From: Paenibacillus algicola
GTDB taxonomy: Bacteria > Bacillota > Bacilli > Paenibacillales > Paenibacillaceae
Assembly (NCBI RefSeq): GCF_005577435.1
Contig: NZ_CP040396.1
Location: 385,501-449,500, forward strand
DNA: 64,000 nt
Direction of reading: 5' to 3'
Positions 37,360 to 45,841 of the stretch are shown in pieces. The first letter of the stretch is position 1; every line of letters starts with the position of its first letter. Both the position numbers and the translations under genes were made by a program. The notes beneath the pieces are model-generated. The model saw nothing but the letters and a program-made list of their open reading frames with translations, made no database searches and was not told the DNA's origin.

Positions 37360-37713
37360 TGAAAAAATCTCTAAAGTCGATCTTAAGAGAAGAGGAGCTT
37401 GGGAGACAGGAAATGAGTTTTCTCTCCAATGGAAAAAGCAGCTATCTTTAACGCCAGGCAAAGTTCATGAAACTGTTAGCTCCAACAAGCTGAGTGACGA
37501 AGAAAAATTAAAGCATTGGTGGATCTTGGTGTTCCGGCTATTTCTTTTATTTTAGATGAAATGGATGAGGGGAATAAGGAGTTAATACCAGCAGTTCAAA
37601 TCATTCTCGACGAGGATCATGTATATCAAATGGCAAGTCATGATGAAGTGGAATGGCTAAAGGGGAAAAAGGACGAATTTCAGGAGCTTAAAGCTTATGT
37701 ATTCACTAAATAA
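37360..37713 (+). pseudogene. Frameshifted remnant of an unrecognised AT-rich gene
   Basis: One frame reads KISKVDLKRRGAWETGNEFS and on to KLSDEEKLK, then shifts near 37513 into LVDLGVPAISFILDEMDEG and continues to TAA 37711-37713. Joined, they make one sensible peptide of about 115 residues. The base composition is much more AT-rich than the surrounding genes. No start is visible; the 5' end abuts the hairpin array. The parent family is not recognised. Confidence 0.55.
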
Positions 37714-37722
37714 AGCTTCCCC

Positions 37723-37872
37723 AGCGGTGAAATTATTGCTTATCACATGAGTAGCATTGAAGAGGCACAAAGGCGAATGGAGGAATACATTCACATTCAC
37801 AACAAGGGAAGAGCAAAGAGAAAACTAAATAAGCTGACGCCGGTTGAGTACCGGCGTCAGCTTGCAGCCTAG
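37723..37872 (+). pseudogene. C-terminal fragment of an IS3-family transposase
   Basis: The frame reads SGEIIAYHMSSIEEAQRRMEEY and ends KLTPVEYRRQLAA before TAG 37870. This is the conserved tail of IS3-family OrfB (rve integrase core), where the last motif is SPVEYR. The following GGGCTTTTTT also resembles IS3-type ends. The rest of the element is gone. Confidence 0.75.
37831..37863. terminator. Perfect 14-bp hairpin at the end of the IS3 remnant
   Basis: AAGCTGACGCCGGT and ACCGGCGTCAGCTT flank TGAGT. On the minus strand a T-rich stretch follows (ATTTAGTTTTC), so it can terminate the GH38 operon that ends at 37930. Confidence 0.6.
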
Positions 37873-37929
37873 GGCTTTTTTCCATGTCTGCTAAATGCGG
37901 TCTTGACCAAACACAGCGGGGATGATTTC

Positions 37930-40416
37930 TTAAATGCGGTGCACGGTGAAGCCGCCCGTGGAGGCGTGCAGCGCCTGCACGGCTTGCTCCGGCTTGGCTA
38001 TGCCGCGGAGTGCTTCCACGGCATAGCGGAACTCGTAAAAACCGCCGAGCGTCGCTTTGAAATTGGTCTCCCAGTAGTTCGTCAGGATCCACGCATACGT
38101 GGATGGACGGCTGCCCTCGGCCTGCATACCGTGCAGCAGGCGAGGCTGCGGATCCAGGGAGCCGAGCTGCACGAGCGGCGTATCCGGCATGGACAGCGCC
38201 AGCACGTCGCCTTGCCCGGCGTCCTGCCAGAAAAGACCCTCCTGCACGCTGGTATAATCCAGCAGGCTGTAAGGAAGCTGATCGACCCATGGGCGAACCG
38301 GGCTGCCCGCTTTATCTGCATATAGCTCTGCGTCCGCACCCAGCGTAAACGGCAGCGCCACATAAACATTCTCCGCCAGCCATACGCTGTCCTTATGGAA
38401 GCGCACTCCGACCTCAACGCGAGGCTGCTGCGTATACATTTTGACGTGCAGGGTGTAGTAGGACATGCCCTTAACCTCAAACACAAACTCTACAAGCGCG
38501 AACAGCGGTCCGTTATCCAGCAGCTTCACCTGGGACAGACGACCGGCGTCCCGCTGGACATTCGGTCCTTTGCGGTTGCGCCCCATGCGGGAGCGGGCGC
38601 CCACAACCTGCTGCGCATCACTGAGATCGGCTGCCGGCGTGACCTCATACACCGGTGTGAACGGAGCATGCTTGCGCTCCGGGTCCAGCAGGTCTGCATC
38701 ACGCTGCTTGTCATACCATGCGGTAATGCCGACGCCCTCCTGCCACTCTATGCGCAGGCTGTCCGATTCCACCGCCTGGCTGCTGAATACGATGCGGCCC
38801 TCCGGCGCAGTCGCTTTGCGGACATCGTCCACACCATCCGCCGCGACAGAAGCTATGTTCCGGGCAGTCATGATGCGCTGGGACGGGGAGGCCTCGCTGG
38901 GATCAACCTGGCGCAGCAGCAGCTTCCGGGATTCTCCCGGTGCCAGTGTCAGCTCCGTCACCAGCTGCAGCGAGCGGGTCGGCTGGCATGCCAGGTTCGA
39001 GCCGTCAGCTTCATCAATCAGCTCGTACTGCTTGTCGAGAATGACCATCTCCCAAGAGTCCAGCGGCAGCGTCACCTGCAGCGTGGCTTCACGGGGCTCG
39101 GTGTTAATCACCTCGTAGCGAAGCGCCCGGTGCGGAGCCAGCAGGGCACTGCCCCGAGCCGCCAGCGTCTCATCCAGTGCCCGGTGCGCCAGCACGCTTG
39201 CTTGAGCGGCATATGCCTGCTTGCGGACCTCCAGCATTTGCACCTGTGGATGCCATGGCTCCCACACGGAGGAATGGTAGCCCCAGGTGTGCTCTGCATA
39301 CATCGTCAGTGCCTGGGCCGCCTCCTCTACACGCGCTGCCGAAACCGCCTGATACTGCGGATCCAGAGACTTGACCTTGCGCAGCGTGCGCTGGGCATCC
39401 CGGTAAATCTGAGTATGCATCGCGGTCGACGCTACACCGTCGGTCCACCAGTCCGGCCAGTCGCCGCGGTGCACCGGAATGCCGGAAAGATCCTGCTGCT
39501 TCAGCACCGAGAAAAATTCAGTCAGCGTAGTCTGCTGAATCGTAATCTGCTCGCCGTACCGGGCGTTCCAGTCCGCAATCCAGGTTGCAATATCACTGTT
39601 CGGAGAGGCGTTATCCGTTCCCAGACCCGATACCATAATGGGCACGAAGCCGTACGGATACTCCTCTTGCTCCAGATTCCACAAATAGCGGTTAATCCGG
39701 ATCTCGGCAATTTCATTGTGAAGCTCTTCCGGCTCCATCAGGTTATGCTGGATTTCATCCCGGGCCATGTACTTGCCGAGCGCATCCGGGCAGAACCCGA
39801 GCTCGTTGCCGAACATATAATGCTCGCCGTTCCATACGAGCAGCTTCTCACCGTCTGGCGTTTCCCACCAGAATGGCGTCTGCTTGCGTCCCAGCGGATA
39901 CATGCCATGGTGCGTGTGAATGCAGGAGAACAGGTGCTGAATATTGTTCTCAAGCAGGCTCGAGGCATACCCCCAGCTGTAGCCGTTAATGTCGGCGGTC
40001 ATGGCGCTGTCGATGTGGTGGCCAAAGGTGGCTGCATATTGCTGCGCCTTGCTGTGGTTGCGAAGCAGCAGATCGTAATCCGGCAGCTCTGTCATATTGA
40101 GATACGTACCGGACAGCTCAATATCTCCCCGAAGGACAGCCTGCTGGAAGGCTTCCTGCTCCTCTGCAGAAGCAGACTCCAGAAATTTTTCCACCGCCCA
40201 AAAAGTCTCGCAGGTCCACCGGAACGGCTTCCAATCCGGTCGCTCTCCACGGTGCGCGGCTTCGGATATTTTTACGGCTTGACGGATGAAATCCACATGG
40301 TACTGCTCAATCCGCTCCTGACGCTCGGTATAGCCAATGTCTGTATGAGAGTGGTGAATGGCGTAGATTGTCCAGGGACGGGAAGGCTTATGATTGTTTT
40401 TCGGAATAGCGCTCAT
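37930..40416 (-). CDS. Glycoside hydrolase family 38-type alpha-mannosidase
   Basis: 828 residues, no signal peptide. The N-terminal catalytic part has IHHSHTDIGYT (20-30; zinc ligands of the HxHxD type) and the nucleophile candidate D142 in TADINGYSWG. The C-terminal half is the large beta-sandwich region of GH38 enzymes. Start 40416 is chosen because GGAGG lies about 10 bases upstream; an in-frame start at 40500 overlaps the ROK gene. It is last in an operon with ROK kinase and mannose-6-phosphate isomerase genes, which makes release of mannose from imported glycans or glycosides the likely role. Linkage preference is unknown. Confidence 0.82.
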   Translation of the reverse strand: MSAIPKNNHKPSRPWTIYAIHHSHTDIGYTERQERIEQYHVDFIRQAVKISEAAHRGERPDWKPFRWTCETFWAVEKFLESASAEEQEAFQQAVLRGDIELSGTYLNMTELPDYDLLLRNHSKAQQYAATFGHHIDSAMTADINGYSWGYASSLLENNIQHLFSCIHTHHGMYPLGRKQTPFWWETPDGEKLLVWNGEHYMFGNELGFCPDALGKYMARDEIQHNLMEPEELHNEIAEIRINRYLWNLEQEEYPYGFVPIMVSGLGTDNASPNSDIATWIADWNARYGEQITIQQTTLTEFFSVLKQQDLSGIPVHRGDWPDWWTDGVASTAMHTQIYRDAQRTLRKVKSLDPQYQAVSAARVEEAAQALTMYAEHTWGYHSSVWEPWHPQVQMLEVRKQAYAAQASVLAHRALDETLAARGSALLAPHRALRYEVINTEPREATLQVTLPLDSWEMVILDKQYELIDEADGSNLACQPTRSLQLVTELTLAPGESRKLLLRQVDPSEASPSQRIMTARNIASVAADGVDDVRKATAPEGRIVFSSQAVESDSLRIEWQEGVGITAWYDKQRDADLLDPERKHAPFTPVYEVTPAADLSDAQQVVGARSRMGRNRKGPNVQRDAGRLSQVKLLDNGPLFALVEFVFEVKGMSYYTLHVKMYTQQPRVEVGVRFHKDSVWLAENVYVALPFTLGADAELYADKAGSPVRPWVDQLPYSLLDYTSVQEGLFWQDAGQGDVLALSMPDTPLVQLGSLDPQPRLLHGMQAEGSRPSTYAWILTNYWETNFKATLGGFYEFRYAVEALRGIAKPEQAVQALHASTGGFTVHRI

Positions 40417-40496
40417 CGTAAAATGACCTCCAGTTTCAAATAAATTCGGCTCGGCTCGGATCACCAGCCGCTTCGGGCTTGGCTGTAAAGTGGTTT

Positions 40497-41540
40497 TCAA
40501 TCCTGCTCATCTTCTTCAAAAAGCCGATGGATGCCCTGGTACACACAGGACATCGTATCCGGCAGCTGAACCAGGCTGACGCCGCTGGGCGCAAGGATGC
40601 GCTGCAGAGCAGCTCTCCACAGTTCCCAGCTGTTGGAGATCTGTCCGCCCAGGAGAATTCGGTCTGGACGGAAATCCATCACATAAGGCAGCAGCATGCT
40701 TCCGAGCCGTTCGCCGTAGGAGTGAAACAGCGCCAGGCAAGGCTCATCACCTGCCGCCGCTGCCGCCGCCAGCTCCGCTACATCCATATCAGGCTGCAGC
40801 AAGCCTTGAGAGGCGGCTAACTGCAGCAGGCCGCGCCGCCCGAACTGGTCGTCCACGGGCGCTCCCTCAAAGGTCTGTGCATACAGCATTCCGCTCGCAG
40901 GCACTCCCTGAACGCCGGCGACGACGCGGCCCCGGTCGATAAACGCGGAGCCGAGTCCGGTCCCGAGCGTCAGGCAGATGAGCCGCTCACAAGGGTACCG
41001 CAGGGCTGCCCCTGCCCCGAACATAAGCGCATCATTGCCGAAACGGATGTCAGCCTCAGCCAGCGCGTTCAAGGCCGGCGCCGGAAAAGCTGTTTTCAGC
41101 GAGAGAAGCTGCTGCTTCAGCAGGCTGCGAACGGACTGACCATACAAGGCATCGTATTTGCCGACCCCCTGCAGAAGGGCAATGCCCTCCTTGTAATCAA
41201 AAGGTCCCGGAAAAGCAAAGCCGATCCCTATCGGATGGGCCACCTTCAGCCGTTCGTTCTGCAGCCCCTCCAGTCGCCCTGCATTCAGCCTTCCCTCCAG
41301 CCCTTGCTCCTGAGAGAGGTACTGCTCCAGCAGGTCTATACAGGCATGGGCGAATCCGGCGACGATGTGTGCTGCATCGTCCTGGGCGCGGGAAGGCTGC
41401 TTCAATTGAATGCCGGGCACCCGCTTGCCATTACGCAGCACGGCGCCCTTGAGCATGGTGCCTCCGGCATCCAGGACTAGTGTAAGCTTGGGCCGCACCG
41501 CCGCGTCCTTGACACTTGTTCCCGTCACGACAGACGTCAC
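40497..41540 (-). CDS. ROK-family sugar kinase
   Basis: About 347 residues. Phosphate-1 loop LVLDAGGTMLKGAVLRNG near the N terminus, the catalytic-region pattern GIGFAFPGPFDY, DALMFGAGAALRYP, and the adenosine-region glycines LTLGTGLGSAFIDRG. No N-terminal helix-turn-helix, so an enzyme rather than a NagC-type repressor. The typical ROK zinc cysteine motif was not seen. GTG 41540 overlaps the upstream TGA (GTGA), suggesting coupling to the isomerase gene. In this context mannose or fructose phosphorylation is the most likely reaction. Confidence 0.8.
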   Translation of the reverse strand: MTSVVTGTSVKDAAVRPKLTLVLDAGGTMLKGAVLRNGKRVPGIQLKQPSRAQDDAAHIVAGFAHACIDLLEQYLSQEQGLEGRLNAGRLEGLQNERLKVAHPIGIGFAFPGPFDYKEGIALLQGVGKYDALYGQSVRSLLKQQLLSLKTAFPAPALNALAEADIRFGNDALMFGAGAALRYPCERLICLTLGTGLGSAFIDRGRVVAGVQGVPASGMLYAQTFEGAPVDDQFGRRGLLQLAASQGLLQPDMDVAELAAAAAAGDEPCLALFHSYGERLGSMLLPYVMDFRPDRILLGGQISNSWELWRAALQRILAPSGVSLVQLPDTMSCVYQGIHRLFEEDEQD

Positions 41541-43399
41541 TGGAACTGCGCTCCGCTCAGCGCGCGGGTGAATGGCAGCAGGGGGTGATTCCACTCCGGG
41601 CTGACCCGGGCGGCAATCAGCGTGCAAGGGCCCTCTGATGCATTCTCCAGCCGATAAGGCCCGAGACTTGCGGGAACAATGTACGCCTCGGCATAGCCCC
41701 ACTCCACCGCCGCGGATGTATTGTCTAACGGGATCAGGCGGACCCGCTGGCCCTCCACCAGATTAAACATGACAAACTCACCCTTGGTGTCATCGGTCCA
41801 GACATCTGTCAGCTTCAGCCGTTTCACCTGAAACAGCAGATCCTCCCGCTGGCCCAGCAGCTCCTCCAGATTGTCGCCCTGGCGCCGAACGGCGACAGGC
41901 TTTGGGATCAGGCCATTCTCGGCGGCTTGGGTGTCCATGTCGTCCTTGATGTTCTGGCGGGCATGCCCCGGATTCATCGGGCGCGGCTTGCCATCGGCAT
42001 CCCGGCGCAAATAATCGTAAATTTTGAACGTAAACCACCACGGGGTCGAGGAGATCTCAAGCACGAGATTGTTCTGTCCGGAGCAGTGCACGGTGCCGGG
42101 CGGAATAAGGTAGAGCGCCCCTTTTTCCGCTGTATATTCATTTACATATCGGGGAACATCGAGCGGAACGCTGGTGGCATGAGCTTCCTCCACGGCGTCC
42201 AGCAGAATGTCCTTGGTCGTTCCCGTGGTCAATCCCAGATACACCGTCGAGCCGGGCTTGTGCTCCATCACGTAATAGGATTCCTGCTGTGTCATATGCT
42301 CATTAAAAACCTGTTCAATATACTCCTGCTGCGGATGCACCTGCACGCTCAAGCGCCCGCCGTCCATCGTATCCAGAAAGTCGAACCGAATTGGAAAATA
42401 CTCCCCGAACAGCTCCGCATTCCGCGTTCCCATAATGGAGCTCGGCGCGGCTTCCATCAGGAGAGGGAAGGGAAGCTCCAGAACCTGTTCCTCCACCCCG
42501 ATCAGCAGCGTGTTCTCCGGCGCAATCGGCTCAAAGCCCCAGGCGCAGTTGTCCCACTCTTTGGGCAGGTCACACAGCTCCTTCAGATACTGCCCGCCCC
42601 AAATGCCCGGTGCAAAAAACGGCTTTACCCGGAACGGCTGGCCCGCCAGCTGATCAAGCATACGATGCAGAGCAGTAACCGGCAGAAATACCGGCTGCTC
42701 ATCCCGGTTCAGATCCATATAGCAGGCTTGATGGCCTGCTGCAGAGAGCTGCCCGAAATGATGCAGCCAGTCCCGGCGGTACGGCTCCCAGACCGGCCAT
42801 TGCAGGAAATAACAGTCCTTATAGGTTTCAACCTTGTCTGCGGTATTCCCCAGGCCGAAGCTGCCCATACCCTGTGCATGCAGCAGCTGCTGGTTTTCCC
42901 GGGAAAGGTCAATATAGTAAGACAGCTGCGGCCAACCCGGGGTCAGCAGAGCGGCACCAGGCCCTGCCAGCACACAAATGTCAATGCCGGGGGCGTTCAA
43001 ATCCTGCTGGACCTGAGCCAAGGCGTCTTCCCGAAAATAATTCATCGGCCGCACCTCCTGCGCGGTATAGCCGAAAGCCCGGTTATCTGTCAGATAACGG
43101 GCCATCTCCTCCCGTAGCTGAGCCTCCGGCTTGAGATAGGCAGCGGTGTGAAGGATGTGCAGTGATTTTTTTTGCTCTATACAGACCTGCTCCAGCGCAG
43201 AGGTCAGGCTCTTGAAATGGGCGCCATGGGTTCCGTCGAGGCAGACCCGAAGAGGGCCGGCAGGCTCCGGATGATCCGCGCCCGTTAGAATATGCGCTGT
43301 GAAAGCGTCGATGCCGCTTTGCAGCTCATTAACGAACTCCGTTGATTTTAGCCGGTTAATGGGGTAACGGTTAAATGATGTGTGGGAATGCTGCTCCAC
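41537..43399 (-). CDS. Mannose-6-phosphate isomerase (class I) fused to a degenerate P-loop domain
   Basis: 620 residues, about twice the length of bacterial ManA. The C-terminal part (from about 270) is a type I phosphomannose isomerase: PFFAPGIWGGQYL, zinc ligands in LSVQVHPQQEYI and QESYYVMEHKPGS, and the second His in LIPPGTVHCSGQNN. It would convert mannose-6-phosphate to fructose-6-phosphate. The first 270 residues resemble a uridine-kinase-like P-loop fold in which the Walker A is altered to GTHGAHFKS (56-64), so it is probably a pseudokinase. GTG 43399 has AAGGAGGGAG upstream. Overlaps the ROK gene by 4 bases. Confidence 0.8.
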   Translation of the reverse strand: MEQHSHTSFNRYPINRLKSTEFVNELQSGIDAFTAHILTGADHPEPAGPLRVCLDGTHGAHFKSLTSALEQVCIEQKKSLHILHTAAYLKPEAQLREEMARYLTDNRAFGYTAQEVRPMNYFREDALAQVQQDLNAPGIDICVLAGPGAALLTPGWPQLSYYIDLSRENQQLLHAQGMGSFGLGNTADKVETYKDCYFLQWPVWEPYRRDWLHHFGQLSAAGHQACYMDLNRDEQPVFLPVTALHRMLDQLAGQPFRVKPFFAPGIWGGQYLKELCDLPKEWDNCAWGFEPIAPENTLLIGVEEQVLELPFPLLMEAAPSSIMGTRNAELFGEYFPIRFDFLDTMDGGRLSVQVHPQQEYIEQVFNEHMTQQESYYVMEHKPGSTVYLGLTTGTTKDILLDAVEEAHATSVPLDVPRYVNEYTAEKGALYLIPPGTVHCSGQNNLVLEISSTPWWFTFKIYDYLRRDADGKPRPMNPGHARQNIKDDMDTQAAENGLIPKPVAVRRQGDNLEELLGQREDLLFQVKRLKLTDVWTDDTKGEFVMFNLVEGQRVRLIPLDNTSAAVEWGYAEAYIVPASLGPYRLENASEGPCTLIAARVSPEWNHPLLPFTRALSGAQFQ

Positions 43400-43555
43400 A
43401 ATAACTCCCTCCTTCTGCAACAATCGCGTATAGGTTCATTGTAGAAGGAGAGCAGCAGAGCGTCTTTGCAAAAAGAGGATCTGTTTTTGTAATATCAGGA
43501 CATGGAGAGTGCAGAGTCGGAATCCGCAGCCTTTCTCTGGAGAAGGGGAGAGAGG

Positions 43556-44623
43556 CTACGGACTGTCGTTGCCGGAAGAAGGGAGATTACTGTCCTCCGC
43601 CTTAGGAGAGAAGGGCGCGCTCGCCCGGTCCCGGGAATCGAAGCGCCCTTCCGTGAATTGGGAGCGCCGAAAGCGGGCGGGGCTGACACCGAGCTTAATC
43701 GTAAAGATCCGGGTAAAATAATGTACAGACTCAAACCCGCACAGCGCAGAAATCTCCTTGATCTGAAGCTCGGTGTGGAGGAGAAGCTGCTTGGCTCGTT
43801 GTACCCGCTGCTCCTGTACATAATGGACGAAGGATTGCTGCCTGAATTTCCGGAAGCTGCGGGTCAAATGCCGCGGGGTAATATGTAAATAGCCGGCGAC
43901 CCGTTCCAGAGACAGCGCCTCGCCCAGATTATCCTTAATGAACAGCTCGGCTTGGCGCATCAGCATTCCGCCTTCCTCGGCGGGGCCGGGTGGTGAAGCC
44001 TGCTGCGGCTTGGGCGGACTATGCCCCTGAATCAGGGCGAGGAGGAGCGAGAGAGCCGTGCTCTTCAGCAGCAGGGGCGGCACCCCCGCCTCGGAACGTC
44101 CCGGCTGAAACCAGGACAGCAAGGAATGCCATAGCATGACCGCCGGCTGGGCGGCCAGGCTTCCGCCGGGAAGCACGCAGATGCCTTCCGCTGCGAGCCT
44201 GCTGAGGGCACCGCGAAAGGCGTCTGAGCCGCCGGACCCTGAGGCGACGTCTGCCGGGCCCTTCACAGCTGTCGCTCCAGAACGCTCTCTCGGGGGAGAG
44301 AGCAGCTCGAAGGCGACATAGCACAAGGCAAGACCGTCCCGGCTGCGGATCTGGTGCGGGATGCCGGGGCGGGAGAGAAACAGGGCTCCGGCCTCCAGCG
44401 GATGCTCGGTATCTCCTTCAATATAGGAGCCGGTGCCGTCCAGCACATAGCACGCTTCGAAGAAGGAGTGCTTATGCTCCGTATTATCGAAATGCTGCGG
44501 CATAAATCCCCAGTAATGCACATGAAGCGCAGCTTCGGGATGGATGATCTGCTGCAGGGTCACGTTCAGCAGGGCGTTTGCTTTTTTGAACCCTTGAATG
44601 AGGGCAATGGGGGGGCTTGTCAC
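43556..44623 (-). CDS. AraC-family regulator of the mannoside operon
   Basis: 355 residues. N-terminal cupin-like sensor (ALHVHYWGFMPQHFDNTEHKH pattern, EAGALFLSRPGIPHQI). The C-terminal AraC domain covers about 225-325: ALSLERVAGYLHITPRHLTR and LQIKEISALCGFESVHYFTRIF, SPARFRR. A tail of about 30 residues rich in Ser and Pro follows the DNA-binding domain. GTG 44623 has AAAGGAG 9 bases upstream. It lies directly before the isomerase-ROK-GH38 genes in the same direction and most likely activates them in response to a mannose-containing ligand. Confidence 0.85.
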   Translation of the reverse strand: MTSPPIALIQGFKKANALLNVTLQQIIHPEAALHVHYWGFMPQHFDNTEHKHSFFEACYVLDGTGSYIEGDTEHPLEAGALFLSRPGIPHQIRSRDGLALCYVAFELLSPPRERSGATAVKGPADVASGSGGSDAFRGALSRLAAEGICVLPGGSLAAQPAVMLWHSLLSWFQPGRSEAGVPPLLLKSTALSLLLALIQGHSPPKPQQASPPGPAEEGGMLMRQAELFIKDNLGEALSLERVAGYLHITPRHLTRSFRKFRQQSFVHYVQEQRVQRAKQLLLHTELQIKEISALCGFESVHYFTRIFTIKLGVSPARFRRSQFTEGRFDSRDRASAPFSPKAEDSNLPSSGNDSP

Positions 44624-44847
44624 GGGCGAACCTCTCCTTTAGGGATCACTCGCCTGGGCGCAGGCGGCTTCGGATTCTTAACGGGTCATGCTCTCGTATC
44701 CAAAGTGTAAACGATCCTGTTTCAGCAGGAAAGGGCGGCCTGTGCAGGGAAGCCTTCAGGAGGGACAGCAGATCCTTCTATAGTCTGAACTCTGTCTCGT
44801 AAGGGCATAAATAAAACATTTCAATCTAAACGACAGCAGGTGATATT

Positions 44848-45717
44848 TTGAAGCTAATGACACTGAATACTCATGCATGGCAGGAGGAGGCACAGCGGGA
44901 CAAGATCAGGCAGCTGGCCCATTTTATCAAGGAGCAGTCGGTAGAGCTTGTGGCGCTGCAGGAGGTCAACCAGGGTATGAACGCGCCTTTGGTAGAGACT
45001 TGCGAGCTGGAGCTTTATGCTCCAGTCGAAGAAGGGGTACCGATCACGGAGGATAATTATGCCTATGTGCTGCAGCAGGAGCTGCAGGGTCTGGGCCTCT
45101 CTTATTACTGGACCTGGGTGCCGGTGCACGTCGGCTTTGCTGTATATGATGAGGGATTGGCCGTACTGTCCAGGAGTCCCATTAAGGAAGCCTGGTCTCA
45201 TCATGTATCTCAGCTCCGTGATTACGAGAGCTACCGTACCCGCAAAATCCTTGGCGTAAGAACCTGTCCACAAGGGGAGGACACCTGGTTCGTGAACGGA
45301 CACTATGGCTGGTGGGAGGATGAGGAGCCGTTTCGCGGACAATGGGATCAGACAGAAGAGCGATTAAAGCCGTACCGGGATGGACCGCTGTATGTGATGG
45401 GGGACTTCAATAATGTCGCGCAGATACGTCAAGAAGGCTATGACTATATTTTGCAGCATGGCTGGCATGACCTGTACACCTTGGCCAGGGAGCGGGACGA
45501 GGGATTTACCGTGCTCAAGAGCATTGCCGGCTGGGAGAACAACAAGTCTCCACTCCGCATCGACTACATCATTTCCCATCTGCCGGTAGAGGTAAAGAGC
45601 CATTACGTGGTGATGAACGGGGAGCGGGGAACGGTGGTGTCGGATCATTTTGGCGTGCTGGCTGAGGTTGCAGACCGGCAAGATGGATCTCTTGCGCATA
45701 GTATAGAAGAACAGTAA
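44848..45717 (+). CDS. Endonuclease/exonuclease/phosphatase (EEP) family hydrolase
   Basis: 289 residues, cytoplasmic. Motifs of the EEP (DNase I-like) fold: MTLNTHAW at the start, LVALQEVNQ (metal-binding E), NGHYGWW, VMGDFNNV and the C-terminal VSDHFGVLAEV (catalytic His). The family includes phosphodiesterases acting on nucleic acids, sphingolipids, inositol phosphates and sugar phosphates; no specific substrate is indicated. TTG 44848 follows CAGGTGAT; ATG 44857 is an alternative. Divergent from the AraC regulator. Confidence 0.85.
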   Translation: MKLMTLNTHAWQEEAQRDKIRQLAHFIKEQSVELVALQEVNQGMNAPLVETCELELYAPVEEGVPITEDNYAYVLQQELQGLGLSYYWTWVPVHVGFAVYDEGLAVLSRSPIKEAWSHHVSQLRDYESYRTRKILGVRTCPQGEDTWFVNGHYGWWEDEEPFRGQWDQTEERLKPYRDGPLYVMGDFNNVAQIRQEGYDYILQHGWHDLYTLARERDEGFTVLKSIAGWENNKSPLRIDYIISHLPVEVKSHYVVMNGERGTVVSDHFGVLAEVADRQDGSLAHSIEEQ

Positions 45718-45841
45718 TAGCTGGACTTGAAATTGCGGCGGGAGCAATAAAGGAATCTGTCTGTAGGGATCGAATGTATATGTAACCGGCCGTGTCAGCT
45801 TTTGGTCCGGAAATGAAATAAAAAAGGTTATGGTGATGTCA

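Noticed and set aside
36740..37429. Long minus-strand ORF across the hairpin array
   Set aside because: Its openness follows from a stop-free 51-bp repeat read in frame. The N terminus lies in the decayed gene region and has no ribosome site.
38395..40443. 682-codon plus-strand ORF opposite the GH38 gene
   Set aside because: A shadow of the GH38 reading frame in high-GC sequence. The minus strand has a full GH38 motif set and a ribosome site.
43502..43888. 128-codon plus-strand ORF opposite the AraC gene
   Set aside because: Antisense shadow of the DNA-binding region. No ribosome site and no recognisable domain.
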